A program made the position numbers and the translations under genes. Below are positions 1 through 14,411 of a stretch of DNA of 64,000 nucleotides, in pieces; position 1 is the first letter of the stretch; every line of letters starts with the position of its first letter. Source of the DNA: Streptomyces sp. NBC_00289 (GTDB lineage Bacteria > Actinomycetota > Actinomycetes > Streptomycetales > Streptomycetaceae); contig NZ_CP108046.1 in NCBI RefSeq assembly GCF_041435115.1, positions 5,642,001 to 5,706,000 of the forward strand, in the 5' to 3' direction. A model generated the notes under the pieces. The model ran no database searches and was not told where the DNA came from. It saw nothing but the letters and a program-made list of their open reading frames with translations.

Positions 1-2
1 AG

Positions 3-662
3 CTGCGGGAGGGCCTGCACTACGTCGCCGGCCGCCCCGACCTGATCTGGACCATCGTCCTGGTCGGGTTCATCGGCACCTTCGGCTTCAACTTCCCCGT
101 CTACCTGTCCGCCTTCGCGAACGACGTCTTCCGGGCCGGCGCGGGCTCCTACAGCCTGTTCAACACGCTGATGGCGATCGGCTCCCTCGTGGGCGCCCTG
201 CTGGCGGCCCGACGCGGCACCACCCGGATGCGGGTGCTGATCGCGGCGGCGGTGGCCTTCGGCGCGATGGAGCTGGTGGCCGCGACCGCCCCCTCGCTGT
301 GGCTGTTCGCCCTGCTCATGGCCCCGATCGGGATGTTCGGCATGACCGTCAACGTCACCGCGAACACCAGCATCCAGATGACCACCGACCCGGCCATGCG
401 GGGCCGCGTCATGGCCCTGTACATGATGGTCTTCCTCGGCGGTTCACCGGTGGGCGCGCCGATCGCCGGCTGGATCACGGACGCGTACGGCGTCCGGGCG
501 GGCCTGGCGGTGGGCGGCGCCATCGCCGCCGTCGCGGCCGTCACGATCGGCCTGGTCCTGGCCCGGGTGGGCAACCTGCGGCTGTCGGTGGGCTGGAACC
601 ACGGTCACCCACGCGTCACGTTCGTGCCGCGCGAGCGGGAGGAGATGGCGGCGGTGGCGTAG
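3..662 (+). CDS. MFS transporter, C-terminal part (cut by window edge)
   Basis: The reading frame is open from the first bases of the window, so the start lies outside it; 219 residues are visible. They hold about six hydrophobic helices with the charged inter-helix loops and Gly-rich turns of the major facilitator superfamily, for example the segment after LFNTLMAIGSLVGALLAAR and the pair around GGSPVGAPIAGW. The MTTDPAMRGRVMALYMMVF stretch resembles the conserved loop of EntS/MFS_3-type exporters. The tail is short and basic, then acidic. Substrate cannot be told from the sequence. Family assignment is fairly safe; drug or siderophore export is only a family-level guess. Confidence 0.85.
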   Translation: MREGLHYVAGRPDLIWTIVLVGFIGTFGFNFPVYLSAFANDVFRAGAGSYSLFNTLMAIGSLVGALLAARRGTTRMRVLIAAAVAFGAMELVAATAPSLWLFALLMAPIGMFGMTVNVTANTSIQMTTDPAMRGRVMALYMMVFLGGSPVGAPIAGWITDAYGVRAGLAVGGAIAAVAAVTIGLVLARVGNLRLSVGWNHGHPRVTFVPREREEMAAVA

Positions 663-674
663 GCCTCCGGGGTC

Positions 675-812
675 TCAGTCGCTTGGAAACCCGCCGGTTC
701 TGAGGGTGAGGCCGACCACGGTGTCGGTGAGGTCCACGTCGTCTCCGAACGAGACCTTCGTCTGCTGCACTGGGGCGAGTGGGGTGCGCGGTGCAACGGT
801 ACGCACGGTGAC
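675..812 (-). pseudogene. possible remnant or small unrecognised CDS
   Basis: On the minus strand a frame ending in TGA at 675 reads VRTVAPRTPLAPVQQTKVSF, then GDDVDLTDTVVGLTLRTGG and FPSD. Its amino-acid make-up is balanced and its third-position GC is high, unlike the Arg-rich shadow frames around it. No good start with a ribosome-binding site is visible; a GTG at 812 is the nearest in-frame candidate. It may be the 3' end of a decayed gene or a very small gene divergent from thpR. I recognise no family. It may also be chance. Confidence 0.25.
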
Positions 813-820
813 CAGGTCAC
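808..820. promoter_or_regulatory. 13-bp palindrome upstream of thpR
   Basis: GTGACC-A-GGTCAC is a perfect inverted repeat 37 bp upstream of the thpR start. Its GTGA...TCAC outline resembles the loose BldD consensus (AGTGA-Nm-TCACC, from memory), but the motif is short and the match could be accidental. It also lies inside the possible minus-strand remnant at 675-812. Confidence 0.3.
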
Positions 821-856
821 GTCCGGGCGTGCGGACCGGGCGGGCAGACTGACCCC

Positions 857-1429
857 ATGAGACTCTTCGCCGCCGTGCTGCCACCCGAGGACGTGACCAG
901 CGAACTCGCCGCTCTGGTGGCCGAGTTGCGGAAGCTGCCCGGTGCCGGGGAGCTGCGCTGGACCGGCCGCCCCGGCTGGCACTACACCCTCGCCTTCTAC
1001 GGCGAGGTCGACGACGCCCTCGTACCCGATCTGTCGGCACGCCTGGAGCGGGCCGCGCACCGGACCGCGCCCTTTCCGCTCGCCGTGCGCGGCGGCGGCC
1101 AGTTCGGCCACGGGAAGGCGTTGTGGGCGGGTGCCGAGGGGGACGTAGCGGCCCTGCGGCTGCTGGCCGACCGTGCCGAGGCGGCGGCGCGCAGGGCGGG
1201 TGTGCCGATGGGGGAGCACCGGCGGTACAAGGCCCACCTGACGGTGGCCCGCAGCAGGGAGGCGGTCGACGTACGTCCTTACGTCGAGGCCCTCGACGCG
1301 TTCACGGGCCGGACCTGGACGGTGGCGGACCTGGCGCTGGTGCGCAGCAACCTGCCGAAGTCGGGGGTGCCGGGGGAGCAGCCCCGCTACGAGGTGGTCG
1401 CCCGCCGGCCGCTCGGCGCCGCCGGTTAG
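857..1429 (+). CDS. thpR: RNA 2',3'-cyclic phosphodiesterase (2H phosphoesterase family)
   Basis: This 190-residue protein has the two HxTx signatures of the 2H phosphoesterases: H42-Y-T44-L and H127-L-T129-V, spaced as in ThpR/LigT proteins, where they form the catalytic pair. The family hydrolyses 2',3'-cyclic phosphate ends of RNA or related cyclic nucleotides in the cytosol, and some members ligate tRNA halves in vitro. The start MRLFAAVLPP is the family's usual N terminus. It stands alone between an MFS gene and a tiny membrane-peptide ORF. A palindrome lies about 40 bp upstream at 808-820. Confidence 0.9.
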   Translation: MRLFAAVLPPEDVTSELAALVAELRKLPGAGELRWTGRPGWHYTLAFYGEVDDALVPDLSARLERAAHRTAPFPLAVRGGGQFGHGKALWAGAEGDVAALRLLADRAEAAARRAGVPMGEHRRYKAHLTVARSREAVDVRPYVEALDAFTGRTWTVADLALVRSNLPKSGVPGEQPRYEVVARRPLGAAG

Positions 1430-1439
1430 TCTCGGGTAC

Positions 1440-1529
1440 GTGGACCCGAAAACCCGGAACCGGATCATGGCCGGTGCGCTTGTGCTGTTGTTCGTCGTGG
1501 TGGCCGTGGCGGCGGCGGTCGGAAGGTAA
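1440..1529 (+). CDS. 29-residue single-pass membrane peptide
   Basis: Ten bases after the thpR stop, a GTG opens a 29-codon frame: a basic N terminus (VDPKTRNRIM), a hydrophobic stretch of about 17 residues (AGALVLLFVVVAVAAAV) and a short GR tail before TAA. That is the layout of a small single-span membrane protein with a cytosolic basic end. From memory, similar 28-30 residue proteins are annotated in other streptomycetes. No clear ribosome-binding site precedes the GTG, so it may be translated by coupling to thpR. Function unknown. Confidence 0.5.
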   Translation: MDPKTRNRIMAGALVLLFVVVAVAAAVGR

Positions 1530-1572
1530 CCGCCACCGCCCCGCCCCCGGGCACCCTGGGGCGCCCTGCGCG

Positions 1573-2562
1573 CTACCAGGCGAAGGCCTCCGGCGAGGGC
1601 CCCGGGCCCGGGAAGATCTCGTCCAGCCCGCTCAGCAGGTCCTCGCCCAGTTCCAGTTCGACCGCGCGCAGCGCGGAGTCCAGCTGTCCGGCGGTGCGCG
1701 GGCCGACGATCGGGCCGGTCACGCCGGGCCGGGTGAGCAGCCAGGCCAGCGCCGCCTCGCCGGGCTCCAGACCGTGCTTCTCCAGCAGGTCCTCGTACGC
1801 CTGGATCTGGGCGCGCGAGGAGGGGTTGGCCAGCGTGTCGGCGGCCCGGCCGGAAGCGCGGCGACCGCCCTCGACCTCCTTCTTGATCACGCCGCCGAGC
1901 AGCCCGCCCTGGAGCGGTGACCAGGGGATGACCCCGAGGCCGTACTCCTGCGCGGCCGGGATGACCTCCATCTCGGCGCGGCGCTCGGCGAGGTTGTACA
2001 GGCACTGCTCGCTGACGAGGCCGACGGTGCCGCGCCTGGCCGCGATCTCGTTGGCCTGGGCGATCTTGTAGCCGGGGAAGTTCGAGGACCCGACGTAGAG
2101 GATCTTCCCCTGCTGGACGAGGGTGTCGATCGCCTGCCAGATCTCCTCGAACGGCGTGGCGCGGTCGACGTGGTGGAACTGGTAGACGTCGATGTAGTCG
2201 GTCCGCAGCCGCTTCAGGCTCGCCTCGACCGCCCGCCGGATGTTGAGCGCGGAGAGCTTGTCGTGGTTGGGCCAGGCCTCGCCGTCCGCGGCCATGTTGC
2301 CGTAGACCTTGGTGGCGAGCACGACCTTGTCGCGCCGCTCGCCGCCCTTCGCGAACCAGTTGCCGATGATCTCCTCGGTGCGGCCCTTGTTCTCGCCCCA
2401 CCCGTAGACGTTGGCTGTGTCGAAGAAGTTGATGCCCGCGCCCAACGCCGCGTCCATGATCGCGTGGCTGTCGGCTTCGTCGGTCTGCGGGCCGAAGTTC
2501 ATGGTGCCGAGGACGAGTCGGCTGACCTTGAGTCCGGTACGTCCGAGCTGCGTGTACTTCAT
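1573..2562 (-). CDS. aldo/keto reductase
   Basis: This NADPH-dependent oxidoreductase has 329 residues and a TIM-barrel layout. The catalytic tetrad is visible as D48 and Y53 (FFDTANVYGWGENKG), K85 (LATKVYG) and H130 (YQFHHVD). The C-terminal GPRTAGQLDSAL motif binds the cofactor phosphate. The closest groups are the YajO/Kv-beta-like reductases, which reduce a broad range of aldehydes and ketones. ATG at 2562 was chosen over an upstream in-frame TTG because GGGGA precedes it. The gene lies 64 bp downstream of the SGNH hydrolase on the same strand, but shared function is not evident. Confidence 0.92.
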   Translation of the reverse strand: MKYTQLGRTGLKVSRLVLGTMNFGPQTDEADSHAIMDAALGAGINFFDTANVYGWGENKGRTEEIIGNWFAKGGERRDKVVLATKVYGNMAADGEAWPNHDKLSALNIRRAVEASLKRLRTDYIDVYQFHHVDRATPFEEIWQAIDTLVQQGKILYVGSSNFPGYKIAQANEIAARRGTVGLVSEQCLYNLAERRAEMEVIPAAQEYGLGVIPWSPLQGGLLGGVIKKEVEGGRRASGRAADTLANPSSRAQIQAYEDLLEKHGLEPGEAALAWLLTRPGVTGPIVGPRTAGQLDSALRAVELELGEDLLSGLDEIFPGPGPSPEAFAW

Positions 2563-2626
2563 GGTCCCCAAGCCAACGGCCTGGAGTGCGCTCTATGCAA
2601 GCACGTCGGCCACGGCCGGCCGTGCG

Positions 2627-3301
2627 CTAGTGGGCGTAGGGCTCGCCCAGATCCCACGCCTGGTGCAGGGTGTCCGCGAAGGTCGCCGCGATCCGGTGCT
2701 CACCGCTCGCGTTGGGGTGGGTGCCGTCGTAGGTGTGCGTGTGGAGGTCGTACGGCCGTGGTGGCGAGGCCAGCAGCAGCGGCGACCGGCGCTCGTCCAG
2801 GTCGGCGACCGCCTTCGCCAGCAGTTCGTTGAAGCGGGCCACCTGTGCGGCGAAGGCGGGCTCCGACTCGGCGCGTACGTTCGGGATCACCGGCAGCAGG
2901 ACCATCCGGACGCGCGGATTGGCGGTCCGTGCCTCGGCGACGAAGGCGCGGACGTTCTCCGCGGTCTGGTCGGCGTCCGTGTAGAAGCCCAGGTCGATGA
3001 GGCCCAGGGACACCAGGAGGACGTCCGCCTGATGGGTCCGCACCGCCTCGCCGATCAGCGGCGCCATGTGCCCCCAGCCCTCGCCCCAGCCCGCGAGGTG
3101 GGCACGCGGGAAGTCGGGGTCGGCGTACTCGTACGAGGTGGGGGCGTCCGTCGCCTTGTCGTGCAGGGTCTCGCGGGGGCCGACGAGGGCGAACGGGCCG
3201 CCGTAGGTCTCGCGCAGGTGCTGCCACAGCCGGTAACGCCATGTGTGTTCGCCTGCGCTACCGATCGTCATGGAGTCGCCGACGGGCATGAACCTGAGCA
3301 T
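2627..3301 (-). CDS. SGNH/GDSL-type hydrolase
   Basis: This protein of about 224 residues starts MLRFMPVGDSMTIG, placing the block I nucleophile Ser at residue 10. Block III and V features follow: VLLVSLGLIDLGF, and the C-terminal DGTHPNASGEHRIA with the Asp-x-x-His pair. The family hydrolyses esters, lipids or acetylated sugars. No signal peptide is visible with this start, so it is predicted cytosolic. The ribosome-binding site is weak; an upstream start inside the divergent promoter region is possible but would add non-conserved sequence. Substrate unknown. Confidence 0.85.
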   Translation of the reverse strand: MLRFMPVGDSMTIGSAGEHTWRYRLWQHLRETYGGPFALVGPRETLHDKATDAPTSYEYADPDFPRAHLAGWGEGWGHMAPLIGEAVRTHQADVLLVSLGLIDLGFYTDADQTAENVRAFVAEARTANPRVRMVLLPVIPNVRAESEPAFAAQVARFNELLAKAVADLDERRSPLLLASPPRPYDLHTHTYDGTHPNASGEHRIAATFADTLHQAWDLGEPYAH

Positions 3302-3389
3302 CCGCTCATGATGAACGATCAGCGGGAGGGGCGGGGTGTGAGGCCGGACACGCCCGCTGAACCACAGGCGGGGATGGCAGGCTTGGGCC

Positions 3390-4364
3390 ATGCGTCGCTC
3401 CCTTGCGTTCCTTGCCGCGGGTCTCCTCACCGGCGTGCTCGCCGTGCCCGCAGCCGCCGCCGACGGTGACGAGGGGTTCACCATCAAGGACCCGGACATC
3501 ACCGAGTCCAGCGGCCTCGCCGCCTCGCACCTGCACCCCGGGATCTACTGGACGCACAACGACAGCGACGACGGCCCGTACATCTACGCGGTCGACAGCG
3601 CCACCGGGAAGACCGTCGCCACGATCACGCTGAGCGGCATCGGCGCGCCGCGTGACGTCGAGGCCATCTCGATCGGGCCGGACAACCAGATCTACGTCGG
3701 TGACATCGGCGACAACCTCGGCGGCAGCTGGCCCTACGTGTGGGTGTACCGGCTGCCGGAGCCCAGAAAACTCCGTGACCAGACGGTCAAGGCCACGCAG
3801 TACATCGTGAAGTACTCCGACGGCGCCCGCAACGCGGAGTCCCTCGTGGTCGACCCCAGGTCCGGACGCGTCTACATCATCGACAAGAACGAGGACGGCG
3901 GGCACCTCTACCGGGGCCCGGCGACCCTCTCCGCCTCCGGCGCGAACATCTTCAGGCCCGTCGCCGCCGTCGACCTGTGGGCCACCGACGCCGCCGTCTC
4001 GCCCGACGGGAAGCAACTCGCCGTACGCGGCTACTTCGGCGGGATCTGGTACGACTGGAACAGCGGGAAGATCAAGCGCGAGGGGCGGCTCGACGTGCCC
4101 CTCCAGGGGCAGGGGGAGTCCGTCACGTACTCCGCCGACGGCACGAAGCTGATGTACGGCACCGAGGGCACCGACAGCTCGGTGGGGGCCGAGGACGCGC
4201 CGGGCGGCGGAAGCTCCAAGTCGCCGTCGGGCGGGGGGAGTTCGTCCGCCGCCGGCGGGCGGGACGGGGGCGGTACGAGCGGCAACGTCAAGGTCGGCGC
4301 GTTCGCCGTGGCCGTGGCGGCGGTCGTGATCTTCGGCTTCCGCCGGCTGACGCGGCGGCGGTGA
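3390..4364 (+). CDS. secreted, membrane-anchored beta-propeller-like protein
   Basis: The 324-residue protein has a signal peptide (MRRSLAFLAAGLLTGVLAVP, then AAAADG). An extracellular part of about 230 residues contains repeated strand-turn units (YIYAVDSATGKTVATITL, IYVGDIGDN, VYIIDKNEDGG, AVSPDGKQLAVRGY) typical of propeller folds. A Ser/Gly-rich linker follows, then one C-terminal membrane helix (VKVGAFAVAVAAVVIFGF) and a basic RRLTRRR tail. There is no LPxTG motif, so anchoring is by the helix. It is divergent from the SGNH gene. Function unknown; a surface binding or esterase-like role is only a guess. A 37-bp tandem repeat begins at its stop codon. Confidence 0.8.
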   Translation: MRRSLAFLAAGLLTGVLAVPAAAADGDEGFTIKDPDITESSGLAASHLHPGIYWTHNDSDDGPYIYAVDSATGKTVATITLSGIGAPRDVEAISIGPDNQIYVGDIGDNLGGSWPYVWVYRLPEPRKLRDQTVKATQYIVKYSDGARNAESLVVDPRSGRVYIIDKNEDGGHLYRGPATLSASGANIFRPVAAVDLWATDAAVSPDGKQLAVRGYFGGIWYDWNSGKIKREGRLDVPLQGQGESVTYSADGTKLMYGTEGTDSSVGAEDAPGGGSSKSPSGGGSSSAAGGRDGGGTSGNVKVGAFAVAVAAVVIFGFRRLTRRR

Positions 4365-4467
4365 TCCGGGCGGGTCGGGCGGGAGATTCGCGTCGAGGTG
4401 ATCCGGTTGGGTCGGGCGGGAGTTTCGCGTCGCGGTGATCCGGGCGGCGCGGGCGGGAGTCGCGGCG
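4361..4467. repeat. 37-bp tandem repeat, about three copies
   Basis: Copies run 4361-4397, 4398-4434 and a degenerate third to about 4467. Each begins GTGATCCGG and contains GGGTCGGGCGGGAG followed by a TTCGCGTCG-like end. The first copy starts on the stop codon of the upstream gene, so the array marks its 3' end. The rest of the gap to the cellulase start (4468-4698) is plain GC-rich sequence apart from the CebR box. Confidence 0.8.
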
Positions 4468-4592
4468 GTGGTCTTCGGCCGGGGGTCGCCCCTGCCGGCC
4501 GTTTCCGCCGCCCGCCGTCGCCGCTCGTCCTCGCCGCTCCTCCTCGCGCCCGTCCCTGCCGACGGCGGTCGGAACCGTGCCTGCCGGATGTC

Positions 4593-6234
<1,642 letters not shown>

Positions 6235-6239
6235 GACAC

Positions 6240-6276
6240 GGCGAGGGGGCCCGTGACCGTCACGGGCCCCCTCGCC
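6240..6276. terminator. bidirectional hairpin terminator
   Basis: An 18-bp perfect stem (arms 6240-6257 and 6259-6276, GGCGAGGGGGCCCGTGAC and its complement) lies between the convergent cellulase and serC genes. It can stop transcription from both sides. Confidence 0.85.
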
Positions 6277-6303
6277 GGCGCGGGTGCGCGGTGGTACTCG
6301 GTG

Positions 6304-10695
<4,392 letters not shown>

Positions 10696-10710
10696 TCACA
10701 CACCTGACGA

Positions 10711-10728
10711 AGTCCATTACCGTGGACT
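10711..10728. promoter_or_regulatory. inverted repeat upstream of the EamA transporter
   Basis: AGTCCA-N6-TGGACT is a perfect 6-6-6 inverted repeat about 50 bp before the likely GTG start of the transporter gene. It may be an operator in its promoter; no regulator can be named. Confidence 0.35.
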
Positions 10729-10779
10729 GAGTCGTACAGTGAGATGGACGAACCCGTACCGAGTCACCCGGAAGGCCCC

Positions 10780-11721
10780 GTGAGTACCCCCAGCACCACC
10801 CCCATGGCCGCCCCCGCGACGGACCTCGCACCGACCCCGTCCGGGGCGCCGCCGCGCCGGGGACCCCTCGGCCCGGTGGGACTGGTCCTCGCCGGAGGCG
10901 TCTCGGTGCAGTTCGGCGGCGCGCTCGCGGTGACGCTGATGCCGCGGGCCGGCGCGCTGGGCGTGGTGACCCTGCGACTGCTGGCGGCGGCGATCGTGCT
11001 GATGCTGGTCTGCCGCCCCCGCCTGCGTGGCCACACCCGCGCCGACTGGGGGACCGTCGTCGTCTTCGGCGTCACGATGGCCGCGATGAACGGCCTCTTC
11101 TACCAGTCGATCGCCCGCATTCCGCTCGGCGCAGCCGTCACCCTGGAGGTGCTCGGCCCCCTGGCGCTCTCGGTCCTGGCCTCCCGCCGGGCGGTCAACG
11201 CGGTGTGGGCCGGGCTGGCGCTCGCCGGTGTCTTCCTCCTCGGCGGCGGAGGCTTCAGCGGCCTCGACCCCATCGGTGTCGCCTTCGCCCTGGGCGCCGG
11301 CGCCATGTGGGCGACGTACATCGTCTTCAGTGCGCGCACGGGCCGCCGCTTCCCGCAGGCCGACGGCCTCGCGCTGGCCATGGCGGTGGCGGCGCTGCTC
11401 TTCCTGCCGCTGGGCTTCGTGGAGTCGGGCACCAAGCTCCTCAACCCGACGACACTGGCACTGGGCTCGGCGGTGGCACTGCTGTCCTCCGTCCTGCCCT
11501 ACACCCTGGAGCTCCTCGCCCTGCGCCGCCTCCCCGCCTCCACCTTCGCCATCCTCATGAGCCTGGAACCGGCGATCGCCGCGACCGCCGGCTTCCTCAT
11601 CCTGGACCAGGCCCTCACCACCCTCCAGGCTCTCGCGATCGCCCTGGTCATCGCGGCCAGCATGGGCGCGGTACGAACCCAGGTGGGCCGGGGCAGGGCG
11701 AAGGCGACGGAGGACCACTGA
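10780..11721 (+). CDS. EamA-family (RhtA-like) exporter
   Basis: This inner-membrane protein of about 313 residues has ten predicted helices in two EamA repeats. It starts after a Pro/Thr-rich cytosolic leader and includes GALGVVTLRLLAAAIVLML and LALRRLPASTFAILMSLEPA, the latter being the family's conserved last-but-one helix region. RhtA-like members export threonine, homoserine or other metabolites. GTG at 10780 is preferred because GGAAGG precedes it; an ATG at 10744 in the same frame would add 12 residues and has a weaker site. It is transcribed away from the repeat array. Confidence 0.85.
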   Translation: MSTPSTTPMAAPATDLAPTPSGAPPRRGPLGPVGLVLAGGVSVQFGGALAVTLMPRAGALGVVTLRLLAAAIVLMLVCRPRLRGHTRADWGTVVVFGVTMAAMNGLFYQSIARIPLGAAVTLEVLGPLALSVLASRRAVNAVWAGLALAGVFLLGGGGFSGLDPIGVAFALGAGAMWATYIVFSARTGRRFPQADGLALAMAVAALLFLPLGFVESGTKLLNPTTLALGSAVALLSSVLPYTLELLALRRLPASTFAILMSLEPAIAATAGFLILDQALTTLQALAIALVIAASMGAVRTQVGRGRAKATEDH

Positions 11722-11852
11722 CGGTCCCGGCCGGTCCCGTCGCAAGGCCGACCCGCGGCCGACCGCCGAGCCGCCTCCGCCCTCCGCCCGGCGAGGGCCG
11801 GCGCCTCCTGGCTCACGAGGCCAACCCCGGCCGACCGGCGGCCAAATTCATG

Positions 11853-11890
11853 CAAGCACGCTTGATTGTTTCTGGCTTCGCTGCCATGCT
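11853..11890 (+). promoter_or_regulatory. promoter and operator of the acyl-CoA carboxylase operon
   Basis: A -35 box TTGATT (11862-11867) and -10 box CATGCT (11885-11890) are 17 bp apart, 45 bp before the first gene. An inverted repeat CAAGC-AC-GCTTG (11853-11864) overlaps the -35 box, a typical repressor position. The likely ligand is the TetR protein encoded at the end of the same operon, giving autoregulation. That pairing is inference. Confidence 0.6.
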
Positions 11891-11934
11891 CCCCCCATCG
11901 CCCCGCACACCGCCGTGCCCTTAGGGAGCGCACC

Positions 11935-12729
11935 GTGTCCGATCCGACGCCCGTGTTCGACGACCTGCGCGAGGAGAGCGAGGAACTCGACTCGCTCGTT
12001 GCCGGACTGAGCTCCGGGCAGTGGTCGCTCGCGACCCCCGCGCCCCGCTGGAGCATCGCCCACCAGATCGCCCATCTCGCCTGGACCGACCGCTCCGCGC
12101 TGCTCGCCGTCACCGACGAGGACGGGTTCCGCGCGCTGGTCGAGAAGGCGCTCGCCGCGCCGGAGTCGTTCGTCGACGAGGGGGCCGAGGAGGGTGCCCG
12201 GCTCTCGCCCGCCGAACTGCTGGTGCGCTGGCGGGCCGGCCGTACCGCGCTGGACGAGGCCCTGCGCGCGGCCCCGCCCGGTGCCCGTTTTCCCTGGTAC
12301 GGCCCACCCATGTCGGCCGCCTCCATGGCCACCGGCCGTCTTATGGAGACCTGGGCCCACGGCCAGGACATCGCGGACACGCTGAACGTGGTCCGCACCC
12401 ATGGTGACCGCCTGCGCCATGTGGTCCGCATCGGGGTGCGGGCCCGGGACTTCGCGTTCCTCGTGCACGGGCTCACCGCACCCGCCGAGGCGTTCCGTGT
12501 CGAGCTGGCCGGCCCCTCGGGGGACGTGTGGGCGTACGGCCCCGAGGACGCCGCCCAGCGCGTCACCGGCCCCGCCCTCGACTTCTGTCTCCTGGTCACC
12601 CAGCGGGCCCACCGCGCCGACCTCGCCCTGCGCGCCACGGGCGACGACGCCGACCGCTGGCTGGACATCGCCCAGGCCTTCGCGGGCCCGCCCGGCGCCG
12701 GCCGCCCGCCGAAGGGAGCCGACCGGTGA
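11935..12729 (+). CDS. TIGR03084-type metal-binding / mycothiol-dependent isomerase-like protein
   Basis: The 264-residue protein has the DinB-like four-helix domain of the maleylpyruvate isomerase superfamily. Metal-ligand histidines are seen in [13 protein letters not shown] and [11 protein letters not shown]. In actinobacteria, TIGR03084 proteins often travel with acyl-CoA catabolic operons, and mycothiol- or CoA-linked chemistry is suspected. The GTG start follows GGGAG; neither possible start carries a signal peptide. It is first in an operon, and its stop overlaps the next GTG. Reaction unknown. Confidence 0.75.
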   Translation: MSDPTPVFDDLREESEELDSLVAGLSSGQWSLATPAPRWSIAHQIAHLAWTDRSALLAVTDEDGFRALVEKALAAPESFVDEGAEEGARLSPAELLVRWRAGRTALDEALRAAPPGARFPWYGPPMSAASMATGRLMETWAHGQDIADTLNVVRTHGDRLRHVVRIGVRARDFAFLVHGLTAPAEAFRVELAGPSGDVWAYGPEDAAQRVTGPALDFCLLVTQRAHRADLALRATGDDADRWLDIAQAFAGPPGAGRPPKGADR

Positions 12730-14411
12730 CCCTCCGCATCGGCAACGCCTCCGGGTTCTACGGCGACCGCTTCGACGCGATGCGCGAGATGCTCACCGGC
12801 GGCGAGCTGGACGTCCTGACCGGCGACTACCTCGCCGAGCTGACCATGCTCATCCTGGGCCGCGACCGGCTGAAGGACCCCGGCGCCGGTTACGCCCGCA
12901 CCTTCCTGCGGCAGCTGGAGGAGTGCCTGGGCCTGGCGCACGACAGGGGCGTACGGATCGTCACCAACGCCGGCGGCCTCAACCCCGCCGGACTCGCCGA
13001 CGCCGTCCGGGACCTGGCGGCCAGGCTCGGCGTTCCCGTCCGCGTCGCCCACGTCGAGGGCGACGACCTGACCCGGGCCCACCCCGGCAGCCTCGCCGCG
13101 CACGCCTATCTCGGCGGGTTCGGCATCGCGGCCTGTCTGCGGGCGGGCGCCGAGGTGGTGATCACCGGGCGCGTCACCGATGCCGCCCTGGTCAGCGGCC
13201 CGGCGGCGGCCCACTTCGGGTGGCAGCCCGACGCGTACGACCGGCTCGCGGGCGCCGTCGTCGCCGGGCATGTCCTGGAGTGCGGGGCCCAGGCCACCGG
13301 CGGCAACTACGCGTTCTTCGGCGACCTCGAACCGCGCCGGCTCCGCCGCCCCGGCTTCCCGCTCGCCGAGCTCCACGAGGACGGCACCGCCGTCATCACC
13401 AAGCACCCCGGCACGGGCGGAGTCGTCGACGTCGGCACGGTGACGGCCCAGCTCCTCTACGAGACCGGCGGCGCCCGTTACGCGGGCCCCGACGTCACCG
13501 CCCGCCTCGACACCGTGCGCCTCACCCAGGACGGGCCCGACCGGGTACGGATCGAGGGCGTACGGGGGGAAGCCCCGCCGCCGGAGCTGAAGGTCGGCCG
13601 CAACCGGCTCGGCGGCTTCCGCAACGAGGTCACCTTCGTCCTGACCGGGCTCGACATCGAGGACAAGGCCGCACTCGTGCGCGCCCAGATGACGGACGCG
13701 CTGGCCAAGTCGCCGCCGGCGGACACCCGTTGGGACCTCGTCCGCACCGACCGGCCCGACGCCCCGACCGAGGAGACCGCGAGCGCCCTGCTGCGGCTCG
13801 TCGTGCGGGACCAGGACCCGGAGGCGGTGGGGCGGACGCTCAGCGGGGCCGCCGTCGAACTCGCGCTGGCCAGCTACCCCGGCTTCCATGTGCTGGCGCC
13901 ACCTGGAAAGGGCGCACCCTACGGGGTCTTCGAGGATGTGTACGTCCCCCATGGTGCCGTCGACCATGTGGCCGTCCTCCACGACGGGCGCCGGGTTCCC
14001 GTGCCCCCGGCCCACGACACCCTCGTACTGGACGAAGCACCGCAACCGCCCCTGCCCGAGCCGCTCGCGCCGACGGGTCCGACCCGCAGGGCCCCGCTCG
14101 GGCGGGTGGCCGGGGCCCGCAGCGGTGACAAGGGCGGGAACGCCAATGTGGGCGTCTGGGCCCGGACGGACGACGTCTGGCAGTGGCTCGCCCCCACCCT
14201 GACGGTCGGCCTGTTCCGCGAACTCCTGCCGGAAACAGCCGAGTTGCCCGTCACCCGGCACGTCCTGCCGAATCTCCGCGCCCTCAACTTCGTCGTCGAG
14301 GGCATCCTCGGCGAGGGCGTCGCCGCCCAGCACCGCTTCGATCCGCAGGCCAAGGCCCTCGGCGAATGGCTGCGCTCCCGCCACCTGGACATTCCGGAGG
14401 CTCTCCTGTGA
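12726..14411 (+). CDS. AtuA-like DUF1446 protein of the acyl-CoA carboxylase operon
   Basis: This 561-residue protein matches the acyclic terpene utilisation AtuA / DUF1446 family. Hallmarks are an N-terminal [48 protein letters not shown], and a C-terminal [20 protein letters not shown], where a second domain of unknown function begins. In Pseudomonas, atuA lies in the citronellol/geranyl-CoA pathway with a geranyl-CoA carboxylase. Here it precedes an acyl-CoA carboxylase. The exact reaction is not known to me. GTG start overlaps the upstream TGA, and its own TGA overlaps the next GTG, so translation is coupled. Confidence 0.85.
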   Translation: MTLRIGNASGFYGDRFDAMREMLTGGELDVLTGDYLAELTMLILGRDRLKDPGAGYARTFLRQLEECLGLAHDRGVRIVTNAGGLNPAGLADAVRDLAARLGVPVRVAHVEGDDLTRAHPGSLAAHAYLGGFGIAACLRAGAEVVITGRVTDAALVSGPAAAHFGWQPDAYDRLAGAVVAGHVLECGAQATGGNYAFFGDLEPRRLRRPGFPLAELHEDGTAVITKHPGTGGVVDVGTVTAQLLYETGGARYAGPDVTARLDTVRLTQDGPDRVRIEGVRGEAPPPELKVGRNRLGGFRNEVTFVLTGLDIEDKAALVRAQMTDALAKSPPADTRWDLVRTDRPDAPTEETASALLRLVVRDQDPEAVGRTLSGAAVELALASYPGFHVLAPPGKGAPYGVFEDVYVPHGAVDHVAVLHDGRRVPVPPAHDTLVLDEAPQPPLPEPLAPTGPTRRAPLGRVAGARSGDKGGNANVGVWARTDDVWQWLAPTLTVGLFRELLPETAELPVTRHVLPNLRALNFVVEGILGEGVAAQHRFDPQAKALGEWLRSRHLDIPEALL

